NCBI GenBank assembly: GCA_017889125.1
Contig: JAGHER010000211.1
Location: 1-44,896, forward strand
Source: Lachnospiraceae bacterium
GTDB taxonomy: Bacteria > Bacillota > Clostridia > Lachnospirales > Lachnospiraceae
Length of the DNA: 44,896 nucleotides
Direction: 5' to 3'
In this document: positions 17,000 to 25,112 of the stretch, one piece after another
How the letters are laid out: every line of letters begins with the position of its first letter
Numbering within the stretch: position 1 is the stretch's first letter
Position numbers and translations under genes: made by a program
The notes under the pieces: generated by a model
What the model saw: the letters and a program-made list of their open reading frames with translations, nothing else
Told to the model about the DNA's origin: nothing
The model's database searches: none

Positions 17000-17033
17000 G
17001 ACGATATTACGATTTTCATATCTTCACAGCCAA

Positions 17034-17969
17034 TCACTTCGCCGCACAAATCCCCGCCACCGCACCTTCTGCCACCGCCGTAGCCGCCTGCCGCACCTGC
17101 TTTGCGCAGATATCTCCTGCAGCATAAACGCCGGGAATTTCCGTTTCCATGCTGGCATTTACCGGAATATAGCCGTTTTCCAGCTTAAGCTCCCCGTACA
17201 TCTCCGTATTGGGCACCGATCCAGCGTAGATGAAGACACCGCAGCCTTCATCGGAAATCCGGGTAATTTCCCCTGTTTTTTCATCTTTAAGCTCCAGGCT
17301 ACCAATCTGTTCTTTCCCGTAAATGCCGGCCAGCCGCGTCCCTGTCCGCACTTCAATATTCGGCGCAGCTTCCACCTTTTTTAAAAATTCCGGAATACAG
17401 CCCAGCTTTTCCTCAAAATGAATGATGGTCAGCTTCCGGGCAAACTGTGCCAGATATAAAGCCTCCTTCACGGCACCGTCAGCACCGCCTACCACGTAGA
17501 TATTCTTTCCGGCAAAATTCTTCCCGTCTCTGGCCGCATTCTTCCCTACACCGCGGCCGGAAAGCTCCTCTTCGCCGGGGATACCCAGCTTTCTGGGAGT
17601 AGTTCCATTTGCCAGAATCAATCGGCTGGCCTCGTAAATCCCTTTTTCTGTGACAACCTTTTTCATATTCCCCTGCAGGCTTACCGAGCAGACCGTCTCA
17701 TAAATCACCTGCACACCGGCACTTTCCGCCTGCTTTTCCATCCGTGCGGCAAATGTGCTTCCCGTCTCATTTTCTACAATGCCGGTGTAATGGGTTACCG
17801 TGGAAACCCGGCCGATCAGGCCGCCGATCTTCTCCTTCTCTATTACCAGCACCTTCTTCCCCCGGCTTACTGCGTAGATGCCCGCGCTGATTCCGGCAGG
17901 GCCTCCGCCGATGATGATAATATCGTACCGCTTCACTTCTCTTTCCATCTGCTTTGCTTCTTTTTCCAT
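17034..17969 (-). CDS. Thioredoxin-reductase-like flavoprotein lacking the CxxC
   Basis: A 311-residue protein with the thioredoxin reductase fold: FAD site IIIIGGGPAGISAGIYA near the start, NAD(P) site YVVGGADGAVKEALYLA mid-protein, and the C-terminal FAD motif GVYAAGDICAKQVRQAATA. At the place where thioredoxin reductases have CATCDG, it reads NAARDG, so the redox-active disulphide is missing and it cannot reduce thioredoxin in the usual way. TrxR-like ferredoxin-NADP reductases and other low-Mr flavin oxidoreductases also lack it. The start is taken at 17969 (GGAAGG upstream); the track's extra 46 residues are low-complexity and unlike the family. An internal ATG at MEREVKRYD is an alternative. 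Confidence 0.85.
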   Translation of the reverse strand: MEKEAKQMEREVKRYDIIIIGGGPAGISAGIYAVSRGKKVLVIEKEKIGGLIGRVSTVTHYTGIVENETGSTFAARMEKQAESAGVQVIYETVCSVSLQGNMKKVVTEKGIYEASRLILANGTTPRKLGIPGEEELSGRGVGKNAARDGKNFAGKNIYVVGGADGAVKEALYLAQFARKLTIIHFEEKLGCIPEFLKKVEAAPNIEVRTGTRLAGIYGKEQIGSLELKDEKTGEITRISDEGCGVFIYAGSVPNTEMYGELKLENGYIPVNASMETEIPGVYAAGDICAKQVRQAATAVAEGAVAGICAAK

Positions 17970-18305
17970 GATTTTTCTTCCTTCCTGCGAGCCATCTCTA
18001 TTCGCTTTTCCTTTGTTCCGTGTTTGTTTCACATTGCCTTGTGCCTGGCTCCGCTCTTTCTGCTTCTCGCTGCTTAGGTTTCCTGTTTCCGATGTACCGC
18101 AATACACAAATTGCGTTCCTCTTTAACCTTATTTTTCCCGTACCGCCGCATGATTTTCCGTTTCCGGCTTGTATTATAATGGAAATTCATGATAAAATAA
18201 AATTATCTTTTAGAATTAATTGATTCTGTTTTTTTATCACTTAATTTTTGTTTCCCGTTTCCTATTTTTCATTCCAATACACACAAATCCTGGAGGTGCC
18301 CGACT
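17970..18305. other. Divergent intergenic region, 336 bp
   Basis: It lies between the minus-strand flavoprotein and the plus-strand phosphatase. TATAAT occurs on both strands near 18173-18180, but neither has a convincing -35 partner, so I do not call a promoter. The plus-strand part is T-rich. Longer ORFs listed here run into coding genes as shadows or lack ribosome binding sites. Confidence 0.4.
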
Positions 18306-18830
18306 ATGTTCTACTTCATCCGTCACGGAAAAACCGATTATTCCCGCCAGAACACGAAATTTTACACCGGCTACGGCATCCATCTCTCGCCCCTGTCCCA
18401 GACCGGCATCTGCCAGATTCAGGAGGCAGCCAGGGATCCTCGGCTGGAGGGCACAAGCCTTATCCTCTGCTCCCCCTACACCAGGGCCCTGCAGACTGCG
18501 GTTATTCTCTCCAAGGCCCTGGGCGCAGACATTGCGGTGGAGACCGACCTCCACGAATGGCTGGCAAATAAGGATTACCTCTACGAGGAGGATGAGACTG
18601 CAGAAAAATACTATCAGGAATATATCATAAACCAGGGCCGGTACCTGGACGGAACAGAACGCCCCTGGGAGACTGCCGAGATGATTCGCACCCGTGTCCT
18701 TTCCGTCCTGGAAAAATACCGCCATTACCCCAAGGTAATCATCGCAGGCCACGGCATGATGATCCAGGCTGTCACTGGATCGCCTCATCCTCACAACGGA
18801 GAAATTATTCCTTTTGAACTGGGCCAATAA
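18306..18830 (+). CDS. Histidine phosphatase family protein
   Basis: A 174-residue protein of the phosphoglycerate mutase/phosphatase superfamily: catalytic RHG (FYFIRHGKTDYS) at residues 4-10, SPYTRALQTAVILSKALG with the second conserved Arg, and a C-terminal AGHGMMIQA histidine motif. It acts through a phosphohistidine intermediate; the substrate is not predictable. RBS GGAGGT lies 10 nt before ATG. It runs directly into the LysR gene (31 bp gap), so they are probably one transcript. Confidence 0.88.
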   Translation: MFYFIRHGKTDYSRQNTKFYTGYGIHLSPLSQTGICQIQEAARDPRLEGTSLILCSPYTRALQTAVILSKALGADIAVETDLHEWLANKDYLYEEDETAEKYYQEYIINQGRYLDGTERPWETAEMIRTRVLSVLEKYRHYPKVIIAGHGMMIQAVTGSPHPHNGEIIPFELGQ

Positions 18831-18861
18831 TATAAAAATCGCAAAGGAGGCCAACTCCCCC

Positions 18862-19722
18862 ATGGACCCCAAACTGAACACCTTTCTCACTGTCTGCGAA
18901 ACCATGAACTACCACACTGCCGCCAGGCTCCTCCATCTGACCCAGCCAGCCGTGACCAAGCAGATCCAAGCCCTGGAGACCCAGTACGGAAAGCCCCTCT
19001 TTTCCTATGACGGCAGACAGCTTCACAAGACAGAAGCCGGCCGGATCTTAGAGGACTATGCCCGCTCCATCCGCTGCAATGTCCAGGAGATGGAACGGGC
19101 CATGGCCGGTCAGAGGCGGCGCTGCCTCCGCATAGGGGCAACCAAGACCATCGGCGATTACGTTCTCCGGGATGCGGTGAGCCGCTACACCGCCGATCCC
19201 ACTCATGAGCTGATCCTAATCGTGGACAATACGGAACACCTGTTAACCCTGCTGGATGACAACAAGCTGGATTTTCTTGCTGTTGAGGGAATTTTTGACA
19301 AAAGCCGCTATGGATGGCAGCTTCTTAAGCGGGAGCCCTTCACCGGCATCTGCGCGCCGGATCATCCCTTTGCCGGGAAAATGATTCCGCCGGAGGATTT
19401 ACTGACCGAAAGCCTTATTGTCCGCGAATCCGGCTCCGGCACCCGGGACATTTTCGAGCGGCAGCTGGCGCTGTGCGGCTACCATCTGGACGCCTTCCGC
19501 CGTCTGCTGACCATCAGCAGCTTTCCCGTCATCTGCCAGCTGGTCAAGGAAGGCCGCGGCATCAGCTTCCTCTACCAGTCCGTAGTCGGCGATGACCCGG
19601 CCTTCGGCCATTTTCAGGCAGAGCCCCTCACGGGAATCCATGAATTTCATCTGGTCTATCTGAAACGCACCCGGGCAAAGGAATATGCTGAAGCCTTTTT
19701 TCAGGATTTGTTTCCTTTCTGA
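18862..19722 (+). CDS. LysR family transcriptional regulator
   Basis: A 286-residue regulator. An N-terminal winged helix (LNTFLTVCETMNYHTAARLL, then TQPAVTKQIQALE) is followed by a periplasmic-binding-like effector domain (from about residue 90). The track start at 18814 would overlap the phosphatase; AAAGGAGG upstream of ATG at 18862 gives the normal MDPKLNTFL N-terminus. LysR proteins usually control neighbouring or divergent genes; here the neighbour upstream is the histidine phosphatase. The effector is unknown. Confidence 0.9.
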   Translation: MDPKLNTFLTVCETMNYHTAARLLHLTQPAVTKQIQALETQYGKPLFSYDGRQLHKTEAGRILEDYARSIRCNVQEMERAMAGQRRRCLRIGATKTIGDYVLRDAVSRYTADPTHELILIVDNTEHLLTLLDDNKLDFLAVEGIFDKSRYGWQLLKREPFTGICAPDHPFAGKMIPPEDLLTESLIVRESGSGTRDIFERQLALCGYHLDAFRRLLTISSFPVICQLVKEGRGISFLYQSVVGDDPAFGHFQAEPLTGIHEFHLVYLKRTRAKEYAEAFFQDLFPF

Positions 19723-19813
19723 TTTTCCAGGTATTGCTGCTCTTCGAAAACAGCATACCAGGCAAACTCTATATCCACATTAGACTTTTAAGAAGAAGTT
19801 TGGAGATATTCAC

Positions 19814-20665
19814 ATGAAAAATGATCTGCTATCCATTGGAAAAATGGCCGCAATGAACCGGGTGTCCATCACCACCCTGCGGCTGTATGACGAGAAGGGC
19901 CTGTTAAAGCCCCGATATACGGACCCGGAAACCGGCTATCGGTATTATGACATTGACCAGAACGCCCGCCTGGATATGATTGCCTACATGAAGGAGCTGG
20001 GCATGAGCCTTTCCCAGATCCGGGAGGCACTGGAGAAGGAGGATATTTCCCTGATTGAGGAGCTGCTCAGCCAGAAAAATGAACAGATCCACCAGCAGAT
20101 GCGGGAATTGAAGGCTCAGCATGACGCAGTGGAGCGGGCCATTCTCTCCATCGAGCGCTGCCGTAAATCCCCCGCCACCGGGACACTATCCTTAGAGTAC
20201 ATCGACCGGAGGTACATCTGGGGCATCCCCTGCTCTGCCAACTTTTACAGCGATGATGTGCACAGCTACGAGCATCAGCTGCGGGAGCTGCGCCTTAAGC
20301 TGGAGGAGACCGGCTTCTCTCAGATTCACTCCTACAATATCGGGACTTCCATTGCCCAGGAGGACTTTGAACAGGACCATTTTGTTGCCAAGGAGATTTT
20401 TATTTTTGCCAACCGGCGGGATCAGGAAGGCACGCACACTTCTCAGGTAGTGGAAAGCGGCATGTATGCCTGTGTTTATCTGGACAATTATGACGATGAG
20501 ATACACTACGCCCGTCTGCTGCGGGAATACTGCCTGCGAAATGGCTACCGCATTGCCGGAGACTACCTCTGCGAGGTCATGACCGGCTTCAATGTATTCG
20601 ACAGCGATCCCCGAAGTATGTTTCTAAGGCTGCAGGTGCCGGTGACCTTTCAAAAAAATGGGTGA
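19814..20665 (+). CDS. MerR family regulator with GyrI-like effector domain
   Basis: A 283-residue protein. Residues about 5-75 are a MerR DNA-binding domain (IGKMAAMNRVSITTLRLYDE, GLLKPRYTDPETGYRYYDI), then a dimerisation coiled coil with a Gln/Glu-rich helix, then a GyrI-like small-molecule-binding domain (residues about 120-280). MerR activators untwist promoters with 19-20 bp spacers. Exactly such a promoter precedes the next gene, so the dehydrogenase-like gene is the probable target. The last seven codons (VTFQKNG) form the first unit of the downstream 20-21 bp repeat array, so the array may have grown from or into the gene's 3' end. Confidence 0.92.
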   Translation: MKNDLLSIGKMAAMNRVSITTLRLYDEKGLLKPRYTDPETGYRYYDIDQNARLDMIAYMKELGMSLSQIREALEKEDISLIEELLSQKNEQIHQQMRELKAQHDAVERAILSIERCRKSPATGTLSLEYIDRRYIWGIPCSANFYSDDVHSYEHQLRELRLKLEETGFSQIHSYNIGTSIAQEDFEQDHFVAKEIFIFANRRDQEGTHTSQVVESGMYACVYLDNYDDEIHYARLLREYCLRNGYRIAGDYLCEVMTGFNVFDSDPRSMFLRLQVPVTFQKNG

Positions 20666-20860
20666 CCCTTCAAAAAAGCTGGTGACTTTTCGAAAATGCC
20701 GCTGGCTTTTCAGAAAACCAATTGGCCTTTCGGAAGAGCCAATTGACTTGTCCGGATAGCCAGTTGACTTGTCCGGATAGCCAGTTGTCTTTTCAGAATT
20801 ACCAGTTAGCCTTGCAGAAAGATTGATTAGGTGTTCCGAAAAGCCAGTGGCATTTTGCCA
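20641..20860. repeat. Array of about 11 palindromic 20-21 bp tandem repeats
   Basis: The central C of each TTTC-GAAA-like core falls at 20651, 20671, 20691, 20711, 20731, 20752, 20773, 20794, 20815, 20836 and about 20858, so the period is exactly 20 then exactly 21 bp. Units look like GGCTTTTCAGAAAACCAATT. Units six and seven (GACTTGTCCGGATAGCCAGTT) are identical. Each core is a short dyad (TTTTCGAAAA, TTTCAGAAA, TGTCCGGATA). The array occupies most of the 312-bp gap between the MerR gene and the next promoter. Confidence 0.85.
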
Positions 20861-20878
20861 AAATTTTCACAATATCCC

Positions 20879-20909
20879 TTGACTCTCCTCCCGCATGAGG
20901 GTTTACACT
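20879..20909 (+). promoter_or_regulatory. MerR-type promoter (19-bp spacer) of the dehydrogenase gene
   Basis: TTGACT (20879-20884) and TACACT (20904-20909) are 19 bp apart, the long spacing characteristic of MerR-activated promoters. A CCTC...GAGG dyad lies inside the spacer. The promoter is about 70 bp before the start of the dehydrogenase-like gene and 215 bp after the MerR gene. Confidence 0.65.
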
Positions 20910-20977
20910 AAAGAAGAAGACAAAGGGAAGACCTTTCCCGTTTATTTTATGTAACCTAAAGCAAAGGAGGATTTCAC

Positions 20978-22003
20978 ATGGAGAAAATTAAAGTTGTTCA
21001 GTATGGCTGCGGCAAAATGGCTAAGTATACCCTGCGGTATCTTTACGAGCACGGAGCACAGATTGTAGGCGCCATTGATGTTAACCCGGAGATTGTGGGC
21101 ATGGATGTGGGCGACTATGCTGGACTGGGACTGAAGACTGGCGTAATCATTTCCGACGATGCCGACAAGGTACTGGACGAGTGCCAAGCCGATGTGGCGA
21201 TTGTCACCTTATTCAGCTTTATCAATGATATTTACGATCATGTAGAAAAATGCGTTTCCCGGGGCATCAACGTGATTACCACCTGTGAGGAAGCCATTTA
21301 TCCATGGACCACCTCTGCCGCACAGATCAATAAGCTGGACGCTCTGGCCAGAGAAACCGGCTGCACCATCACCGGCTCCGGCATGCAGGATATTTTCTGG
21401 ATCAACATGGTGGCTATGGTAGCCAGCGGCTGCAACCGGATCGAGAAAATCAAGGGCGCCTACAGCTACAATGTAGAGGACTACGGTCTGGCTCTGGCCG
21501 AGGCTCATGGCTGTAATCTCACACCCCAGGAATTTGAAGAGCAGATCGCCCATCCGGCAGAATTTGAGCCTTCCTACGCCTGGAATGCCAGCGAGGCCAT
21601 CTGCAGCAAGCTGGGCCTGACCATCAAATCCATCACCCAGAAGCATGTGCCTTACATCGTCGATCATGATGTATACAGCTCCACACTGGGGAAGACCATC
21701 CCCGCAGGCAACTGCATCGGCATGTCGGCGGTGGTTACCATTGAAACCATGCAGGGAATCACCATCGAGGAGGAGACCATCGGCAAGGTCTACGGGCCTG
21801 ATGACGGCGACCAGTGCGACTGGTGGATCACCGGCGAGCCGGATACCGAATTCCATGTGGTGAAACCGGCCACCGTGGAGCACACCTGCGCCACCATCGT
21901 AAACCGGATTCCCAGTCTGCTCACCGCACCGGCTGGTTTCGTTACCTGCGATCAGCTGGAGCCCCACTGCTATCTGACTTATCCCATGGAGTATCACGTA
22001 TAA
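20978..22003 (+). CDS. 2,4-diaminopentanoate dehydrogenase-like oxidoreductase
   Basis: A 341-residue protein with an N-terminal Rossmann domain of the dihydrodipicolinate-reductase type ([30 protein letters not shown]) and a C-terminal catalytic domain, matching in length and look the 2,4-diaminopentanoate dehydrogenase family of clostridial ornithine fermentation. That enzyme oxidatively deaminates 2,4-diaminopentanoate to 2-amino-4-oxopentanoate with NAD(P)+. None of the other ornithine-pathway genes (ornithine aminomutase, racemase, thiolase-like subunits) is in view, so the real substrate may be a different amino acid or imine. RBS AAAGGAGG lies 8 nt upstream. A strong terminator follows, so it is a single-gene unit. 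Confidence 0.75.
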   Translation: MEKIKVVQYGCGKMAKYTLRYLYEHGAQIVGAIDVNPEIVGMDVGDYAGLGLKTGVIISDDADKVLDECQADVAIVTLFSFINDIYDHVEKCVSRGINVITTCEEAIYPWTTSAAQINKLDALARETGCTITGSGMQDIFWINMVAMVASGCNRIEKIKGAYSYNVEDYGLALAEAHGCNLTPQEFEEQIAHPAEFEPSYAWNASEAICSKLGLTIKSITQKHVPYIVDHDVYSSTLGKTIPAGNCIGMSAVVTIETMQGITIEEETIGKVYGPDDGDQCDWWITGEPDTEFHVVKPATVEHTCATIVNRIPSLLTAPAGFVTCDQLEPHCYLTYPMEYHV

Positions 22004-22016
22004 ATTTATGTCCTCC

Positions 22017-22048
22017 CAAAAGCCCGGGTATTTACTGCCCGGGTTTTT
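22017..22048 (+). terminator. Terminator after the dehydrogenase-like gene
   Basis: CCCGGG (22023-22028) and CCCGGG (22038-22043) pair around a 9-nt loop and are followed by TTTTT. It lies 20 bp after the stop codon. Confidence 0.85.
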
Positions 22049-22237
22049 AATTGCATCCATTACTTTCTGATTCCGCCTGTCAGCTCTTTCCCTCTGCCCC
22101 GACCTTCCTCTGCCCCACTTCGTCCTCCCAACCTCCTCTGCCCCCTCTACTACCTCATCACCCGCCGCAAAAATCCCTGTCCATTTCCCCCGACCCATGC
22201 TACAATAAAGCTGCAGCAATACGATGGGAGGAAAGCC

Positions 22238-22597
22238 ATGATTATTGAAAACAATCCAAAAGAACTGGAAGCCATGAGGGAATTTCACAAGGGAAACCGG
22301 GTGGAGGGCCTTCGCCTGCAGGAGGAATTTGCAGCGGAATTCCGCAAAGAATACGCAGATAAGGATCACTGTCCCTGCCAGAAGGCCTGCCGCTACCACG
22401 GAAACTGCAAGGAGTGTGTGGCCATACACCGCGCCCATCAGGAGCATGTGCCAAACTGCATGCGGCCGGTATTAAATAAAAGGTTCCGGATTCTGTCGGA
22501 GCTGACGGAACACACCTTAGCCAACGAAATCCAGCCGCCGAAAGAGATTCTGCGGCACAGTCCCAAAGAGGAGGAAAACCATGTATCAGATTTCTAA
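22238..22597 (+). CDS. Small Cys-rich protein (DUF6485-like)
   Basis: A 119-residue protein with a helical, charged N-terminus and a compact cysteine cluster, CPCQKACRYHGNCKECVAIH, then a further Cys at about residue 75. The CPC...C...HGxCxECxxxHR pattern resembles small clostridial DUF6485 proteins that probably bind a metal; function unknown. The ATG has GGGAGG 7 nt upstream. An extended -10 (TGCTACAAT) stands about 35 bp before the start. Its 3' end overlaps the AIM24 gene by 17 bp, so the two are translationally coupled. Confidence 0.7.
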   Translation: MIIENNPKELEAMREFHKGNRVEGLRLQEEFAAEFRKEYADKDHCPCQKACRYHGNCKECVAIHRAHQEHVPNCMRPVLNKRFRILSELTEHTLANEIQPPKEILRHSPKEEENHVSDF

Positions 22598-23345
22598 TTT
22601 ACTGGACAATGATGACATTCTTGTTACCGCATCCCAGGGAGCCTTTACGGTAATCGAATATAAGAGAGACTTAAGCGTATCTCCCCAGTCTGCCATGAAC
22701 GCCTATTTCTGCGATGCCATGAATGTGCGCAAGCGCCAGGTTCTCTGCGACCTGAGCAAAGCCCCGGTGACGGTTCAGGCCGGCGCCATGCAGTGGATGG
22801 TAGGAAATGTTAACGCCACCACCGGCATCAAGGGGGTAGGCGACCTGCTGGGAAAGGCCGTACGGGGCAAAGCCAGCGGCGAGTCAACCATCAAGCCGGA
22901 ATACACAGGAAACGGCCTTCTGGTGCTGGAGCCCACTTACAAATATCTGCTTCTTTTAAATGTCAGCGACTGGGGCGGCTCCATCGTTTTGGAGGACGGC
23001 TTTTTCCTGGCCTGCGAATCAAACCTGCGCCACAAGACAGTGATGCGCTCGAATCTGTCCTCTGCTGTAGCCGGAGGCGAAGGCCTCTTTAACCTGTCCC
23101 TGTCCGGAAACGGAGTGGTCTGTCTGGAATCCAGTTCCCCTAAAGAAGAATTGATTGAGATTACCCTGGACAATGATGTGCTGAAAATTGACGGAAACAT
23201 GGCCGTAGCCTGGAGCGGAAGCCTGGATTTTACCGTAGAACGCTCCGGAAAAACTCTGCTGGGCTCCGCCGTATCTGGTGAAGGCCTGGTAAATGTATTC
23301 CGCGGCACCGGGAAGGTGCTGATGGCACCGGTAGATAAGGTCTGA
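22581..23345 (+). CDS. AIM24 family protein
   Basis: A 254-residue all-beta protein of the AIM24 (TIM-barrel-unrelated, double-psi-like) family. Markers are FTVIEYKRDLSVSPQSAM, the glycine-rich AGAMQWMVGNV, and repeated beta-strand patterns through GEGLVNVFRGTGKVLMAP at the end. In yeast AIM24 is mitochondrial; bacterial members have no settled function. RBS GAGGAGG lies 6 nt before ATG, inside the upstream gene. Confidence 0.85.
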   Translation: MYQISNLLDNDDILVTASQGAFTVIEYKRDLSVSPQSAMNAYFCDAMNVRKRQVLCDLSKAPVTVQAGAMQWMVGNVNATTGIKGVGDLLGKAVRGKASGESTIKPEYTGNGLLVLEPTYKYLLLLNVSDWGGSIVLEDGFFLACESNLRHKTVMRSNLSSAVAGGEGLFNLSLSGNGVVCLESSSPKEELIEITLDNDVLKIDGNMAVAWSGSLDFTVERSGKTLLGSAVSGEGLVNVFRGTGKVLMAPVDKV

Positions 23346-23401
23346 TTGCACAGCATTACATTTTTCGTCATTCTGCCGTGCCGCTATAATGGAGGTGCAA
23401 A

Positions 23402-24232
23402 ATGTTTGCCGATTATCACGTACATACAGAATTCAGCGATGATTCCGTCTACCCCATGGAGCAGGTGATTGCCGACGCCATCGCCATGCATATGGATGAG
23501 ATCTGCATTACCGATCATGTGGATTACGGAATTAAAGAAGACTGGGACTGCGGAAAAGAAATCCAGTACCGAAATGGAGATCCCCTTGCCAATGTGGACT
23601 ATCCCCGGTACATGAAAAAAATCCGCGATCTCCAGTCCCAATACCAGGGGAAAATCACCATCCGCACCGGCCTGGAATTCGGTGTCCAGACCCACACCAT
23701 CCCCCAGTACGAGGCGCTGTACAGCCGGTATGATTTTGACTTTATTATCCTGTCCATTCATCAGGTGGAGGATAAAGAATTCTGGACCCAGGATTTTCAG
23801 CGGGGAAAAAGCCAGCGGGAATACAATGAACGGTATTATGAAGAAATGCTTTCCGTGATTAAGCGCTTTCACCACTACAGCGTCCTTGGCCATATGGATC
23901 TTCTGAAACGGTACGATCTGGCCGGAATCTGGCCCTTTGAGGAGGCCAGGCCTTTTATCGAGGAAATCCTAAAGCAGGTGATTGCCGATGGGAAGGGTAT
24001 CGAGATCAATACCTCCGCCCGCCGCTACGGCCTTACGGACACCTGCCCCTCCCGCCAGATCCTCTCCCTTTACCGTGACCTTGGCGGCACCATCCTGACC
24101 ATCGGAAGCGACAGCCATAAGCCGGAGCATCTGGGAGCGGATATTGAGGAAACCAAGGCTTACCTAAAGGAGCTGGGGTTCACCCATTTCTGCACTTATG
24201 AGAAGATGAGGCCGATTTTCCATGAGCTGTAG
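23402..24232 (+). CDS. hisJ: Histidinol-phosphatase, PHP family (HisJ-like)
   Basis: A 276-residue PHP-domain phosphoesterase. Metal-ligand motifs are visible: DYHVHTEFSDDS at the N-terminus, CITDHVDYG, FDFIILSIHQV, LGHMDLLKR, and the C-terminal IGSDSHKPEHLG. HisJ/HisK enzymes remove phosphate from L-histidinol phosphate in histidine synthesis using a trinuclear metal site. No other his genes are nearby, so a related PHP phosphatase function is possible. RBS GGAGGTG. It converges with the HAD gene with only 4 bp between stops and no terminator there. Confidence 0.85.
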   Translation: MFADYHVHTEFSDDSVYPMEQVIADAIAMHMDEICITDHVDYGIKEDWDCGKEIQYRNGDPLANVDYPRYMKKIRDLQSQYQGKITIRTGLEFGVQTHTIPQYEALYSRYDFDFIILSIHQVEDKEFWTQDFQRGKSQREYNERYYEEMLSVIKRFHHYSVLGHMDLLKRYDLAGIWPFEEARPFIEEILKQVIADGKGIEINTSARRYGLTDTCPSRQILSLYRDLGGTILTIGSDSHKPEHLGADIEETKAYLKELGFTHFCTYEKMRPIFHEL

Positions 24233-24236
24233 TTTT

Positions 24237-24905
24237 TTATGAGAAGCAGTTTTCCTTTATCAACATCAGCAAATCTTTGGGCTGGTCAAATTCCCAGTCT
24301 GGCGCAAGGATGCCCTCGGAAGAAACACTCCCCCATCTGGCATACCCAAAATCCACTCCCGCATTTTCCGCCGCCGCGTAATCGGAATACGTATCCCCGA
24401 TATACAGAGCTTCCTCAGGAGAAATCTCCAGCCGCTCCAGGCATTTAAGCAGGGGCTCCGGGTCCGGCTTATGTTTTTGTGTGTCCTCTGCCAGAACCGC
24501 CGCAGACATGTACTGATGCAGCCCCTTTGAAACCATGTCGATAGCATACTGCTCCCTGGTTTTGGCAGACACCACCGCCTGAAGGATTCCAGCCTGGCAA
24601 AACGCCTCAAACACCTGGTCAAAGCCCTCGTAAAGCACGGCTCCCTCGGGATATTCATTTACATATCTGACCCATCTGGCATATACCGTTTCCTTGTCCT
24701 TTATCCCCAGCTCCTCCATGACCGCCATACCCGTGTAAGGGACAAATTTTAACACTTCTTCAAAGGTCCACTCCTCCCCTGTCTCCTCCCGGATAATCTG
24801 GATGAGGGGGTACATGTTCATGTTTAGTGTATTTAGTATAGTTCCATCAATATCGTAAATGATTGCTTTATATCGGTTCCTTTCATTTATCCTCTGCGTT
24901 TTCAT
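24237..24905 (-). CDS. HAD superfamily hydrolase (phosphoglycolate phosphatase/beta-PGM-like)
   Basis: A 222-residue HAD protein: nucleophile motif YDIDGTILNT, a helical cap (residues about 25-90), VVSAKT as motif II, a Lys region KHKPDPEPL (motif III) and GDTYSDYAAAENAG (motif IV). It probably dephosphorylates a small metabolite or acts as a phosphomutase. It has a weak ribosome site (GAGAAG). It follows the broken hydrolase gene on the same strand. Confidence 0.87.
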   Translation of the reverse strand: MKTQRINERNRYKAIIYDIDGTILNTLNMNMYPLIQIIREETGEEWTFEEVLKFVPYTGMAVMEELGIKDKETVYARWVRYVNEYPEGAVLYEGFDQVFEAFCQAGILQAVVSAKTREQYAIDMVSKGLHQYMSAAVLAEDTQKHKPDPEPLLKCLERLEISPEEALYIGDTYSDYAAAENAGVDFGYARWGSVSSEGILAPDWEFDQPKDLLMLIKENCFS

Positions 24906-24946
24906 TGGTCTTCTCTCTCAGTTTTTTCCATTTCACATTTTGTCTT

Positions 24947-25112
24947 TCATTTGACTGCTCTTTCCGTTTCCCCTCTGACCTTCTCATTCGGTTTCTCCGC
25001 AAAAATTCTCACCGTAGGACCTCCCGGGCAGCTCTCCAGCACCGCCGCAAGGGGCACTTTGTTCAGCCAGCTTAAGGCCCTGCTGTCCGTGCGCACCGCA
25101 GGCTCCCGCCGC
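24947..25112 (-). pseudogene. 3' remnant of an unidentified gene
   Basis: On the minus strand, in a frame different from the hydrolase fragment, about 50 codons read like genuine protein (ALSWLNKVPLAAVLESCPGG, then PTVRIFAEKPNE) and end at TGA (24947-24949). There is no start codon or RBS for it. It appears to be the C-terminus of a separate gene whose body was lost. The parent family was not recognised. Confidence 0.45.

Noticed and set aside
19732-19763. Hairpin before the MerR gene
   Set aside because: GGTATTGCTG/CAGCATACC pairs with a bulge but no U-tract follows, so I do not call a terminator; an operator role is only a guess.
20641-20860. CRISPR array reading of the 20-21 bp repeats
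   Set aside because: Repeats are contiguous, degenerate and have no spacers; no cas genes are in the window.
21209-22447. 412-aa minus-strand ORF
   Set aside because: Antisense shadow of the dehydrogenase-like gene, extending across its terminator and the next gene's start; no RBS or family motif.
23385-23390. TATAAT just before hisJ
   Set aside because: Transcription would start only a few bases from the ATG, inside or after the RBS, and there is no good -35.
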